64,000 nucleotides of DNA from positions 124,001-188,000 of the forward strand of contig CANMIH010000008.1 of the NCBI GenBank assembly GCA_947497905.1. Direction: 5' to 3'. The notes under the pieces were generated by a model, which had not been told where the DNA came from, did no database searches, and was given only the letters and a program-made list of their open reading frames with translations. Each line of letters begins with the position of its first letter. The first letter of the stretch is position 1. Positions 53,400 to 62,712 of the stretch are shown here, piece by piece. This DNA comes from an uncultured Pelagimonas sp. (GTDB lineage Bacteria; Pseudomonadota; Alphaproteobacteria; Rhodobacterales; Rhodobacteraceae). The position numbers were made by a program, and so were the translations under genes.

Positions 53400-54875
53400 T
53401 CAGATCGCAACTGCTGCCGATTTTTCGTCCTCGTCGCCCAAGTATTTGACAAGCATTGAAAAGGAACTCAACACAGCATCATGTGGTGAGTGACTTTGGA
53501 GCTGCCCATCCTCGAAGTAGTGATGTGTCGCCCCAAGCAAGGCATCGAACGGTAAGGGATATTTCGCATTTGGATTGTGAAACACCTGAATTTCTTGTGT
53601 CCAATATTCTTCATAGTCTGGATCGGAAACGTCTACGTGAAACGCCTCGCCAACAACGGCATTTGGAGCGGGATCGGGTTTCAGACCAATACGAAAATAA
53701 CCGTATCCCTCTGCACCATAGCCTGCTGCAACACCCATGCGGTCGAACTTTGCGATGGTACCTGCGTTTGAGAAGATCACTGCAGACACGTTTTCTGCAT
53801 CGGGCAGGTCAAAGAAACCGGAAGGGATTTTTTTGCCGTTGTATTCGTGTTCACCGATCTCATGGCTGTCGATGATCAGTTGATCTTCTTCGAAACGCCA
53901 AGTCACCCGCGAACCATAGAGATACTGCCAAAGCGCAGATTGGGTATATGTCATCGGGCCAAGCTCTTCTTTGTCAGCCATCTTATGAAAATCTGCAATT
54001 GCTATCGCAAATGGCTTGCCCTTACTTTCCTCGCGTTCCCAATAACGTTGACCATCCTTGTTGGTCTTGTTCAGTTTACTGGTCAGTGGACCGCCAAACT
54101 TCATGGGCATGTAATCTCGTAGAAAGGCCTCACGTTCTTCAGGTGTTTGAGGGTTCGGATGGTCCTTTAGAACACCATTCTCCGAGGGTGCGACTGTGGT
54201 TGCCTCAACTGTAAAATCAATCAAGGGGCTGCGACAGAGGAAATCAGGAGCTTCTAACTGCTCTACATCCAAGAAAAACTCTCGAAATGCCGCCCAAAGA
54301 AAGAGCTCCCATAATCTTTGATCAAACCCCAACGTCTGGAACTCCCGCACAAAATGCGGGTCTTGCGGAGCAAGCCAGAGAGACAGTTCTTTAATCACCT
54401 TCCGCGCTGGTGCGCGGCCAGGTTCCTGTGCGAGCATCTTGAAATACGGATGCAGCTTATCATCGGTGAGATTAGCAGGAATATCGAACGGATCGAGAGG
54501 GCTGTTCGTTTCATCGCCTTGCTCGCCAAATTCGGCAATTTCTCCCTTTTCGATGATCTCCATCATCTCGACCCGCAGCATCTTTTCTGCGTGACCTTGG
54601 TCGCGAAAGTCAGTTTTAAGGGAAGCGCAACGAAATCGTCCTATTTTGTCTCTGGCAAGAACCATCCAAAGATAATCATCATCGGTTGCGTCGCGAGCAA
54701 TCAATCCCAGCAGTTCATCTCCTTCTGATGCCCACCAAGAGACTTCTTCGGACATAAACGCGGCCGCTGATAGTCGAGTTCCCATTGTCAGGATGTTAAA
54801 ACGCGCACGCTTTATTGGTTTTGCAAATGCCTCCGCGCGCTGTTCCGCTCGTCGCCGCTGTTTCGCCTGGCCCAT
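53400..54875 (-). CDS. Hypothetical protein with a possible PD-(D/E)XK-like patch
   Basis: A 491-residue protein of unknown function. The start MGQAKQRRRAEQR, with AAGGTG upstream, is better than longer in-frame starts. Around residues 210-245 the sequence LWELFLWAAFREFF then APDFLCRSPLIDF and TVEATTV has the layout of a PD-(D/E)XK nuclease-like core (helix with Glu, PDF, then E-x-T), although the lysine is absent, so catalysis is doubtful. Aromatic-rich strands follow. It lies between the PIN gene and one copy of the 25-bp repeat. The pair of genes may move as one unit (inference). Confidence 0.55.
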   Translation of the reverse strand: MGQAKQRRRAEQRAEAFAKPIKRARFNILTMGTRLSAAAFMSEEVSWWASEGDELLGLIARDATDDDYLWMVLARDKIGRFRCASLKTDFRDQGHAEKMLRVEMMEIIEKGEIAEFGEQGDETNSPLDPFDIPANLTDDKLHPYFKMLAQEPGRAPARKVIKELSLWLAPQDPHFVREFQTLGFDQRLWELFLWAAFREFFLDVEQLEAPDFLCRSPLIDFTVEATTVAPSENGVLKDHPNPQTPEEREAFLRDYMPMKFGGPLTSKLNKTNKDGQRYWEREESKGKPFAIAIADFHKMADKEELGPMTYTQSALWQYLYGSRVTWRFEEDQLIIDSHEIGEHEYNGKKIPSGFFDLPDAENVSAVIFSNAGTIAKFDRMGVAAGYGAEGYGYFRIGLKPDPAPNAVVGEAFHVDVSDPDYEEYWTQEIQVFHNPNAKYPLPFDALLGATHHYFEDGQLQSHSPHDAVLSSFSMLVKYLGDEDEKSAAVAI

Positions 54876-55239
54876 ACATTCACCTTTTAATAGAGTCCGA
54901 GCAACCTGCGATGTGCTCCTCAAAATTGCAATACATAGGAAAAACTCTCTTTTGTTGCATTCTCGAAATGACTGGAACCGCCAACACTTGAAATTCAGAT
55001 TGCCCGGTCGATCAGCGATAATAGCGCGGTTTTGCAACGTCACCCACCCGCGCAAAATTGCCATTTGAGGTGATTGATGTTGCAAACGCGGCGAAGGTCT
55101 GCTGTGTGGCCCTCTTGTTCACGGGCAGCGCTGCAAAGAAAGTCAGCTATCCCGGTTCAACCTTCGAACCTCTACGTCTGCTTCGGGCTGACACCCGTCG
55201 CTGGGCGGTATTGATCGCATGTGATTTCACCGCAAACGC

Positions 55240-55264
55240 GCTGCCGCATCGCCGCAAGGCAGCT
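55240..55264. repeat. 25-bp repeat, right copy (inverted relative to 51773)
   Basis: The reverse complement of 51773-51797 over all 25 bp, beginning GCTGCCGCATCGCC. It lies between the 491-residue gene and the short-chain dehydrogenase gene. Together the two copies bracket 3.4 kb. Confidence 0.75.
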
Positions 55265-55313
55265 CTGAGCCCATACAACCCACCGCTGCGATGCGCAGGA
55301 ATGTCGGCTATGG

Positions 55314-56033
55314 TCAGATTTGTTGGAAACCGTTGTCCAAACACTCGACAATCTTTGATCGCGCGGGACCACGAAGCAGCTTGGCGTATTTATACTTGAA
55401 GGCTCCGCTCGAAAGCGCAACGATTTGGTCAGCAACCCACTCTGGGTCTAGCATCGTTTCAGTGTTCTCATCTGTACCAGCCCAAAACGGTGTATTGATC
55501 CCCGAAGGCGCGACAACCAGAACTTTGCCAATTTCGCTGTCGCGAACTAGCGATGCCCCTAGCATTCCAAGTCCAGATTTTGTGGCACAGTAGGCCGGTT
55601 CAAACTCACGCGGCGTGTACTGTGAACTCGACGTGATCAATATGATCTTGAGCGGATTGACAGTGGAGTGTTTAAGTCTTTGCGCCAGCATCATTGGCGC
55701 TAAAAGACCCACATTCACCATCGTTTGGAGATCGCTGTCTCCGATGTCGTCGATATGACCTCTTTGAAGATATCCCGCTGCATAGATCAGTGTATTCACA
55801 ACGGGAAAATCTGTGCGAAGCTGATCGATGTCTCGAACCAAATTGCTTGTATTTTCAGTTATCTTCAATGGGTGGAAACATGCACCAGCCAAATTCGGAT
55901 TCTTGCGCCCTGTGATACACACAGTATGACCTTCTTTGACATAGTGCTTTGCCAAGTTTTTGCCAACTCCAGAAGAGCCGCCGACGATCAATATGTTCTT
56001 TTTCAATGGTAACCCGTTAATTCTGTGTCGCAA
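55314..56033 (-). CDS. Short-chain dehydrogenase/reductase
   Basis: A protein of about 239 residues with the classical SDR features: the cofactor motif GGSSGVGK near the N-terminus (residues 18-25), LIYAAG for the adenine-side strand, TSSSQYTPREFEPAYCATKSG holding the catalytic Ser and YxxxK, and a C-terminal PSGINTPFW. The substrate is not predictable. All candidate starts are TTG: 56033 or, with a shorter N-terminus, 56006. Neither has a strong ribosome-binding site. It sits alone among island genes. Confidence 0.75.
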   Translation of the reverse strand: MRHRINGLPLKKNILIVGGSSGVGKNLAKHYVKEGHTVCITGRKNPNLAGACFHPLKITENTSNLVRDIDQLRTDFPVVNTLIYAAGYLQRGHIDDIGDSDLQTMVNVGLLAPMMLAQRLKHSTVNPLKIILITSSSQYTPREFEPAYCATKSGLGMLGASLVRDSEIGKVLVVAPSGINTPFWAGTDENTETMLDPEWVADQIVALSSGAFKYKYAKLLRGPARSKIVECLDNGFQQI

Positions 56034-56350
56034 CTCAACCTATGAAATGTGCCTTAGTCTGCAGAAGTAGTTGCAGTTTCGAAAGAAAGTCTGACATTGA
56101 TCTCCACAGATTGGAAGGCAGCAAAGTCCCGCGTCTCGCCTAAACATGCGGCGTGCAGCGAAAGTCGTTTCATACTAGACCGGCCAAGGGTTTCGCGCCC
56201 AGATCAGACTGGTCATAAGTTTAGTTTTCAAAGAGATTGTTTGATCCTTATGTATTCTTATAACAAAAACAGCCTGTTATCATCTCCCATTCGGGCACTC
56301 AAAATGCTGGTGACGCAAGCAATCGAGCTGGCGCATTTGGGAGAGCAGAA
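56034..56350. other. Gap with a short frame ending in ATGA overlap with the next gene
   Basis: A plus-strand frame from 56097 (or ATG 56250) ends at 56354, overlapping the next ATG by 4 bp. Its last residues read ALKMLVTQAIELAHLGEQK. Coupled ends suggest that something real ended here, perhaps the remnant of a larger toxin-like gene. No ribosome-binding site or family match supports it as a gene. Confidence 0.3.
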
Positions 56351-57022
56351 ATGACAGATCACATTTGGTTTGGCGGCTTTAGGGCCCTAGCGTTCAACAA
56401 AGTTGGCCTGCGCCATAAGTTTTTTGGCAAAGCTTGGGAAGAACCCTACAAAAATCACATTGTCCCCCGGAGAGACGATGAATTCATGCAGGCTATGAAG
56501 CGCTACAATCAAGGCCAATTATTGAAGCGGGAAGAGCTCACGGAGTGCTCTGCGGTTTACGACCAGAAATGCTGGAGGGAGCAAAAAGAGTTCAGCATCG
56601 CTGGCGTGGGCTATATCGTGGATGAACGCGTGGCCGAGGTGTTGAGCGATTTTGATATCGGCCCTGGCGGGATGTTTCCTTATCCAATCTATCAGGCGGA
56701 TGAGGTAACTCTGATCACCGATCGGTGGCAGATGTTGGGCCTGGGGGCCCAAAAGCGGAGCTTTCAGGGTGATCTCAGCAAGCATGAATTCGTGGAGTGC
56801 CTTGTCGATGGTAAAGGCGAACGGGACAGCACTTATATGATCGGGGCGCCGGTTGAAGATGATGTGCTGGTCGCTTCCTCTGCGGCGTTGCAGGGGGCGG
56901 ACCTTTGGATGGAGCCTGAGCTGCTCGATATGTTTGGTTTTAGTGATCGGCTGGCGCAAGCGTTGAAAGAGGCGGGGCTTGCTAGATGGTTCGACCTGCA
57001 GCGCGCACGGATAGTGGACTGA
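56351..57022 (+). CDS. Imm11/DUF1629-like immunity-type protein
   Basis: A 223-residue soluble protein resembling the Imm11 (DUF1629) family of polymorphic-toxin immunity proteins. It has a mixed beta start, the central aspartate-rich region, and the typical end SAALQGADLWMEPELLDMFG followed by RLAQALKEAGLARWF. Immunity proteins of this family usually sit right after a toxin gene, but none is present; the only upstream frame is a short fragment whose stop overlaps this ATG. GGAGAG precedes the start. It could be an orphan immunity gene or a family member with another role. Confidence 0.6.
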   Translation: MTDHIWFGGFRALAFNKVGLRHKFFGKAWEEPYKNHIVPRRDDEFMQAMKRYNQGQLLKREELTECSAVYDQKCWREQKEFSIAGVGYIVDERVAEVLSDFDIGPGGMFPYPIYQADEVTLITDRWQMLGLGAQKRSFQGDLSKHEFVECLVDGKGERDSTYMIGAPVEDDVLVASSAALQGADLWMEPELLDMFGFSDRLAQALKEAGLARWFDLQRARIVD

Positions 57023-57360
57023 AAGCTGCCGTTGGCCCGAGTGCACTGAACGGCAACTTCGTCTAAGGTTTGTGGCTGCTGTCAGCGTGAGGTGCAGCGG
57101 CGACAAATCTGACAAGGAGGAAAGCGCGGGCGGATTTCGGTGCTATGGGGATAGTAGCGCGAGGCTTGTTTAGCCGGTGGACTGACGCAGGAAGTTGACG
57201 CTTCTTATCAGTTTCGATCGGCCAAGCTGTGTGTGCTGTTGGCGTGTTGGGACGGTCATTTTGCTGTAGCTGTGGGCGTGTTGCAACGTGGCTTTCGTTG
57301 GGGAGACCACACCGAATGGTCCGGTGCCTGCGGATGGTGGAACCGGGTGTGATGGTTGGA
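57023..57360. other. Flank of the IS91-family element
   Basis: About 340 bp with no supported gene. It follows the transposase 3' end and probably includes the element's terminus, but IS91 elements lack inverted repeats and I cannot place the exact end. Open frames here are shadows. Confidence 0.4.
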
Positions 57361-58550
57361 TCATGCGGTCTCCTCCCAAGGCGGTGCGCGGGATTTTGGG
57401 GATTGGCTGCGCAGGAAGGTTTCGATGACACGCATCAGGCCGCCGCATTTCGGGCAAGGCAGAGGCTGATCCTCATCATCAGCGCTGGTGAGCGGATCGT
57501 CTTGAGCCATTTGGTCCGGCTCTGGCGCACTGTCCAACAAGCGCCTGATCATCGCGATCCTGTCACGGCGAATGCTATTCGCCAAGAATCCTGCATGACG
57601 GATGGCAGGACATGGGTCAGGAAGCGGCGGATGAACTCACCCGTGGGCAGGCGCATGATCTTCATACGGTCGCCACGCTTGATCCGGTAATCTTTCCAGC
57701 GGAACGCCACGGTGTCCGTATCGGCACTGACCAGGCGGTGGTTAGAGATTGCGACCCGGTGCGTATAGCGGCTCAGATAGGCCAGCACCTGTTCCGGTCC
57801 GCCGAAGGGTCGTTTAGCATAGACGACCCATTCGGTTTTGCGCAGTGGTGCAAGATGAGTTGCGAACGTGTCGGGATCGGTCAGCCCCGACAGATTGCTG
57901 AAGAACCTTGGCTTGCTTGCTTTGTGCAGCCTCATCAGCCCTTCGAGGAACAATCGGCGGAACAGCCGCGACAGGACCTTGACCGGCAGGAAGAACCCCG
58001 GGCGGCAAGAGATCCAGCGTTTGCCATCCGGTGACATTCCACCACCCGGCACAACAACATGGACATGCGGGTGGTACGTCATCGCTGATCCCCATGTGTG
58101 CAAGACGCTGGTCATGCCGATCCGAGCGCCGAGGTGCGTGGGATCGGCGGCGATGGTCAGCAGCGTCTGTGCCGATGCTTTGAACAGCAGACCATAAACC
58201 GCCGTCTTGTTCTGATACGCGATATCCGCAATTGGCGTGGGCAGCGTGAAGACCACGTGGAAGTACTCGACAGACAACAGGTCGTCCATCCGCGCCTGCA
58301 TCCAATCCTTGGCGGTTGCCCCCTGGCACTTCGGGCAGTGCCGGTTGCGGCACGAGTTGTAAGCGATGTGCTGATGGTCACACTTAGTGCAAGCCGCAAC
58401 ATGCCCGCCGAGCGCAGCGGTGCGGCAGTTCTCGATCGCGGACATCACCTTCAACTGTGGCAGGTTCAGGTGGCTGCTGGCGTTCTCACGGCGATACACA
58501 GGCCCATGGGCGCGGAAGATATCCGCAACCTCCAAATTTGGACGGGGCAT
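57361..58550 (-). pseudogene. IS91-family Y2 transposase, frameshifted near the C-terminus
   Basis: The main frame (57549-58550) has an N-terminal zinc-binding region (CTKCDHQHIAYNSC..RHCPKC), the HUH motif in YHPHVHVVVPG and the two catalytic tyrosines in YLSRYTHR. It ends early after VMQDSWRIAFA, and the expected tail (LANSIRRDRIAMIRRLLD, then CPKCGGLMRVIETF) continues in another frame from 57585 to 57361. Roughly 15 bases around the frameshift appear to be missing as well, judging by family length. It is probably non-functional, though the catalytic core is whole. Confidence 0.75.
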
Positions 58551-58559
58551 GGACCAGGA

Positions 58560-59432
58560 TTAGCCGGGTGCCGCCTCTCGTCTCACCAGAAGATCGAGCG
58601 GACTGGTGACGTCCTGGATCGTCTTGGTCGCCACCTTGGTGTAGACCGTCGTGGTCTCTAGCTTGGCGTGACCGAGGAGCACCTGGATCACTCGGATATC
58701 TGTTCCACCCTCTAGCAGATGCGTAGCAAAGCTATGCCGCAACGTATGCGGCGACACCTTCTTTCTAATCTCGGCGAAGTCACAGGCAACTCCAAAGGCT
58801 CGGTTGAACTGCCGCGTCGAGATCGGGTCGATCCGATTGCGACCGGGAAAGAGCCAACCGCCAGGCCGCGCTTCGCGGTAATAGTCGCGCAAAAGCTCCA
58901 ACAGGCTTGGCGACAGCATCACATGGCGGTCCTTGCGCCCCTTGCCTTGGTCGACCCGGATCAGCATCCGGTCACTGTCGATATCCCCAACCTTGAGATG
59001 CGTGACTTCGCTGGCGCGCAGCCCACCACCATAGGCAACACTGAACGCCGCCCGATAGCGGAGCCCGGGTCCTGGCGCAGACTCGAGAATGCGCGTGACT
59101 TCTTCGGCGCTCAGCACCACGGGGATCTTCTTTGCCGCCCGCTGATACCGCATATGCCGTTTCATCTCCGGTCGCGGGCAGGTCGTCGCAAAAAAGAAGC
59201 TCAGCACTGTCAGCCTGTTGTTGAAAGTCGGTGCGCCAACACCGCGCTCCTTCATGTCGAGTTGAAAAGCCCGGAGCTCTTCCGGCGTCGCACTGTCCGG
59301 CGAATGGCCCAGATACCGCGTGAAGTCGCGCATCGCACGCAAATACATCGTCTGCGTCTTGCGTTGTAGCCCCTTGATCCGCATGTCTTCAAGGAAACGC
59401 TGGCGCAATTTGGGAACATATTGGTCCGTCAT
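58560..59432 (-). CDS. Tyrosine recombinase of the IS91-family element (XerD-like)
   Basis: A 290-residue recombinase with N-terminal SAM-like DNA-binding helices (residues 10-95) and a full catalytic domain: Arg in GGLRASEV, Lys in GKGRKDR, HTLRHSFATHL for His-x-x-Arg, LLGHAKLETT, and the nucleophile Tyr in TTVYTKV. AGGAGG precedes the ATG. These recombinases accompany IS91-type transposases and may help resolve or target the element. The frame is intact, unlike that of its partner. Confidence 0.9.
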   Translation of the reverse strand: MTDQYVPKLRQRFLEDMRIKGLQRKTQTMYLRAMRDFTRYLGHSPDSATPEELRAFQLDMKERGVGAPTFNNRLTVLSFFFATTCPRPEMKRHMRYQRAAKKIPVVLSAEEVTRILESAPGPGLRYRAAFSVAYGGGLRASEVTHLKVGDIDSDRMLIRVDQGKGRKDRHVMLSPSLLELLRDYYREARPGGWLFPGRNRIDPISTRQFNRAFGVACDFAEIRKKVSPHTLRHSFATHLLEGGTDIRVIQVLLGHAKLETTTVYTKVATKTIQDVTSPLDLLVRREAAPG

Positions 59433-59851
59433 AGGAACCTCCTGTCATCAGATTGAGAAGGCCCCAATCGTCCGACAGGTGCGTCAGTTCACAAAATCAC
59501 AGCACTCAAATCAACGCACAGCGCACGCCACTAGCGCCAATACCGCGAGAGCGGTTTCGTCCTCGTCCCGCTCAGCGGACCTCAACCTCCTGCCTCAGTA
59601 CCGTTTTGGTGTGCGGGTGCGGAGAACGGCGGCTTCGAGCCAAATTTGACAAATGCTGCGCGACGAACGAACGGCAGCAACGCGCAGGAAGTGACCTTTG
59701 CGAAGTCGCGGGCAGTTCGTTGAACTCCCGCCGCGAACGGCCCAAAGTGGACATCTAGCAGCAGTTCGCCACGCAGCGCTTGCAGTCCGCATTGCTGCCA
59801 TTCGCTGCAAGTGCAATACTTGGAGCCAGTTCGCTAGGGAAAGAAAAGATT
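59433..59851. other. Gene-free stretch upstream of the GIY-YIG gene
   Basis: About 420 bp with no gene I can support. It includes the upstream flank of the IS91-family element and AT-poor DNA with several GCAGTTCG-like short repeats. No promoter stands out. Confidence 0.4.
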
Positions 59852-60328
59852 TTGCCAGTCTACTTTTTAGCCAATGGAGAAATGCGGCTGAGCCCGATTA
59901 AGATCGGGCGTACTAATTCACTCATTCGTAGGATGTCCGAGCTACAAACCGGCAACCCCGTCCAACTTAGGTTACTTGGATATATTGAATCCAGAGAAGA
60001 GGTTTCTCTCGAAAAAGAGTTGCATCGGGAATTTCACCAGAAGCGCGGGTCTGGAGAGTGGTTTGACATAGAAGCAGAGGATATCGTACCCTTTTTGTTA
60101 GCGGCAGGCAGTGCAGCTTACGCACCGCCAGAAGATGCCATGTTTGAGTTCGAGAGTAACGATCACTCTGGCGTTCCATCCTTTGTTAGAGGAGCCGCAT
60201 GGCTGGACCTTGAGGTCGACGAGCTTTGTCCTTCATGCGGGTGCTTTGGTGGCATCCATTATCAAGGAGGACCGGCAGGTGACATCTGTCTCAGTTGTGG
60301 TTACATGCCTGCTCATCACGAGCCCTAG
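59852..60328 (+). CDS. GIY-YIG (MUG113-type) nuclease-family protein with a zinc ribbon
   Basis: About 158 residues. The N-terminal part is a MUG113/T5orf172-type GIY-YIG domain: PVYFLA (the GIY strand), IKIGRTNSLIRRMSELQTGNP (the YIG strand and helix), LEKELHREFHQKR and GEWFDIEAEDI. The C-terminal part has two CxxC-type pairs (CPSCGC and CLSCG) that form a zinc ribbon. The start is a TTG at 59852 after AGGGA, since the frame upstream of it lacks family similarity. Such proteins are common in phages and mobile islands; the target is unknown. Confidence 0.7.
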   Translation: MPVYFLANGEMRLSPIKIGRTNSLIRRMSELQTGNPVQLRLLGYIESREEVSLEKELHREFHQKRGSGEWFDIEAEDIVPFLLAAGSAAYAPPEDAMFEFESNDHSGVPSFVRGAAWLDLEVDELCPSCGCFGGIHYQGGPAGDICLSCGYMPAHHEP

Positions 60329-60577
60329 GCGAATGCCTTCCGGCCCATTCCTGCCGTTCACCGATGGGCAAGATTTTGCGGTCGCAGCCCCCAAAGATGC
60401 CGTTCGCACATGGTGCTGCGATAGTATGGTGGAATATTAGGCCGCTGGAATATTAGAGTGAAACTCTGCGTCTGGTTTCTTTCAGACACCAGCGACAAGT
60501 CTCTGTCTACAATACTTATCGCTTGCCGAAATCAATCACAGATGACAACCATGGGAAGATTAAAACCCAGGTGACAC

Positions 60578-62281
60578 ATGTTCGACAGAATAAATTTCGC
60601 ATCCAATAGCTTTTCCAACATTCAAGCCGGAGAACTCCGCGCAAAATATAGCGCTGCAGGCGACCGCATCCTCCGATACTATATCGACTTCCGGCATCTC
60701 GAACTTGACCTTCACAAGGAGCTCAGCGCTCCTGAGCTTTCGATCCTGCAAAACAAGGTCGATACGCTGATGGCGCAATGGGACAAAAAGTACGAGACCC
60801 ATACGAAGAAACAGGATGCCGCCGCGGGCAAGGAAATGGCTGAAGACCTCACCTTAGAGGCCGATGCAAGACGAGGCCGCTTGCAGCGTACGTTGTATCA
60901 CACGTTAAGTATTGACGATACGGTCGATTGGGATGTCTTGAAAGATCATTCCAAGTTCGAACGCAAACGCTATCCCAAACAGCCAAAGACAGTTTCGGTC
61001 AGTTCATCGATGCCTCAACCTCTGCGCATCGGGTTTTTCCAAACCATTTTCGGGCAGCGTAAAAAACTGACTAGGCAACATGAGCAAGCAGTTGCGCATC
61101 ATGAGGCGCAGGTCGCCAGGGTGGCGCAGGAAAACGAGGTCATTCAGGCCGATTGGGTCAAAGCACGTGATAAATGGAATACCGAACAAGATCGCTTACA
61201 ACAGGAATTTCAGGATCAGCAAGCTCAAGAAAACGCCAAGGTGGACGCCCTTGCCGCGCAATGGCAGGAAGGTGATGCAACCGCGATAGAAGAACATGCC
61301 AGTATTGTTTTGGAAGCGTCAGAACATGATGAAATCATTCCCAAGCAATGGGATCTTCAATATGACCCCGAGACCAAAACCCTTTTGGTCGATTATGCGC
61401 TTCCCACACCAGACGACATTCCTGCCATAAGGACAGTGCGGTTTGTGGCGTCCACAGGTGAATTGAAGGAAACGCTCATCAGCGCCAAAGACAAGAAAGC
61501 CCTGTTTGATGATCTGTGTTTCCAACTCTGTTTGCGGACAATTCACGAACTACTGGAAGCAGATACTTACGATCATCTCCAGACTGTTGTCTTCAACGGT
61601 TCGACGGATTCAATCGACCGCTCAACAGGTCAGCAAGTCCACTCTACGATCATTTCGTTGATGGTCGGCAGGGGAGAGTTCCTCAACATCAATCTCGCTG
61701 AAATCGACCCAAAGGCCTGTTTCAAGTCGTTGAAAGGTGTATCTGCCGCGTCTCTTGTCGGGCTAACGCCTATTGCACCGATCATGGAATTGAACAAAGA
61801 GGACCGCAGGTTTGTCGATGCGCGGGCAGTCACACTCGAACATGACGGCACCACCAATCTTGCCGCCATGGATTGGGAGGAATTCGAGCATCTCGTTCGC
61901 GAAGTGTTCGACAAGGAATTTGCCTCGCGCGGCGGCGAGGTTCGTGTGACACAAACTAGTAGCGATGGCGGTGTTGACGCCGTTGCTTTCGACCCTGATC
62001 CGATCAGCGGCGGTAAAATCATTATTCAGGCCAAACGGTACACCAAGACCGTTGGCGTCGGCGCAGTTCGGGATTTGTACGGTACAACAATGAACGAGGG
62101 AGCCATTAAAGGCATTCTGGTCACGACAGCCGACTATGGCCCGGATGCCCACAAATTCGCCTCCGACAAACCGCTAACCTTGATGTCCGGTTCACATCTG
62201 CTTCACCTACTCGAGAAGCACGGCGTAAAGGCCAAGATTGATTTGCGGGAAGCCCGAAAGGAAATGGGGCTAAGTACATAG
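60578..62281 (+). CDS. Mrr-type restriction endonuclease with coiled-coil N-terminal part
   Basis: A 567-residue protein. Residues 430-550 form an Mrr_cat (PD-(D/E)XK) nuclease domain: MDWEEFEHLVREVF, SSDGGVDAVAFD with Asp467, IIIQAKRYT with Gln484 and Lys486, and ILVTTADYGPDAHKFA. Residues 160-232 form a Gln/Glu-rich helix that should make a coiled coil. The central part is unknown. Type IV restriction enzymes such as Mrr cut modified DNA. No modification methylase is adjacent. It is a candidate stand-alone defence gene (inference). The ATG at 60578 gives the first plausible start. Confidence 0.85.
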   Translation: MFDRINFASNSFSNIQAGELRAKYSAAGDRILRYYIDFRHLELDLHKELSAPELSILQNKVDTLMAQWDKKYETHTKKQDAAAGKEMAEDLTLEADARRGRLQRTLYHTLSIDDTVDWDVLKDHSKFERKRYPKQPKTVSVSSSMPQPLRIGFFQTIFGQRKKLTRQHEQAVAHHEAQVARVAQENEVIQADWVKARDKWNTEQDRLQQEFQDQQAQENAKVDALAAQWQEGDATAIEEHASIVLEASEHDEIIPKQWDLQYDPETKTLLVDYALPTPDDIPAIRTVRFVASTGELKETLISAKDKKALFDDLCFQLCLRTIHELLEADTYDHLQTVVFNGSTDSIDRSTGQQVHSTIISLMVGRGEFLNINLAEIDPKACFKSLKGVSAASLVGLTPIAPIMELNKEDRRFVDARAVTLEHDGTTNLAAMDWEEFEHLVREVFDKEFASRGGEVRVTQTSSDGGVDAVAFDPDPISGGKIIIQAKRYTKTVGVGAVRDLYGTTMNEGAIKGILVTTADYGPDAHKFASDKPLTLMSGSHLLHLLEKHGVKAKIDLREARKEMGLST

Positions 62282-62712
62282 GTGCTTTGTGACGGTCCCG
62301 TTCGGACGGGCACGAACAGCCGCGCCGTTCTTGAAATTAGTCATTCGGTGGAGGTCTTTTGTGCTTCGACGCCAACTTTTTGCTTCGGCCCTAAGCCGAC
62401 ACCCAACATGCAGTTTCGAAGCTGCGATGCAGCATCACCAAAAGGGGCCATTCATTGGTAGCGCAGCATTTTGTAGAGGATACGCAACTAAGGGTGGCAC
62501 ACCACATTTTCCGAAGACAACGAAGCCGCCTGCAGCCAAGTTGCGGGTGATACCGCGCACATCTTGCACGAGTTCTTGTTTACTCCGGCAACATGACCAA
62601 AGCCGTGTTTACATTCAATGGGGTGTCTTACAATTCAGTAATGAGCGACTATATTGACTGCCCCTCAATGACCTGTCGCTGACCTAGAAAAATTTTCAGG
62701 AGAACGCGCCCT
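62282..62712. other. Gene-free stretch before the DUF4238 gene
   Basis: About 430 bp. A 122-codon plus-strand frame (62289-62657) has no ribosome-binding site and matches nothing. I see no other feature apart from the small hairpin after the Mrr-type gene. Confidence 0.4.
62297..62310 (+). terminator. Short hairpin after the Mrr-type gene
   Basis: CCCGT-TCGG-ACGGG, a 5-bp stem with a stable TCGG loop, 16 bp after the stop. No T-run follows, so it is a weak candidate. Confidence 0.35.

Larger units (their letters stand above)
57361..59432 (-). mobile_element. IS91-family element (broken transposase plus recombinase)
   Basis: A two-gene unit on the minus strand: a tyrosine recombinase (58560-59432) followed by a Y2/HUH transposase that is frameshifted near its 3' end. 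The order matches IS91-family elements that carry a companion recombinase. The ends are not resolvable by eye. The transposase is probably inactive, so the element may not move on its own. Confidence 0.75.

Noticed and set aside
57063-57431. Minus-strand 122-codon frame near the IS91 element
   Set aside because: Proline- and arginine-rich with no motif; it overlaps the displaced transposase tail, so it is probably a shadow frame.
62289-62657. 122-codon plus-strand frame after the Mrr-type gene
   Set aside because: No start signal and no similarity; it begins inside a terminator-like hairpin region.
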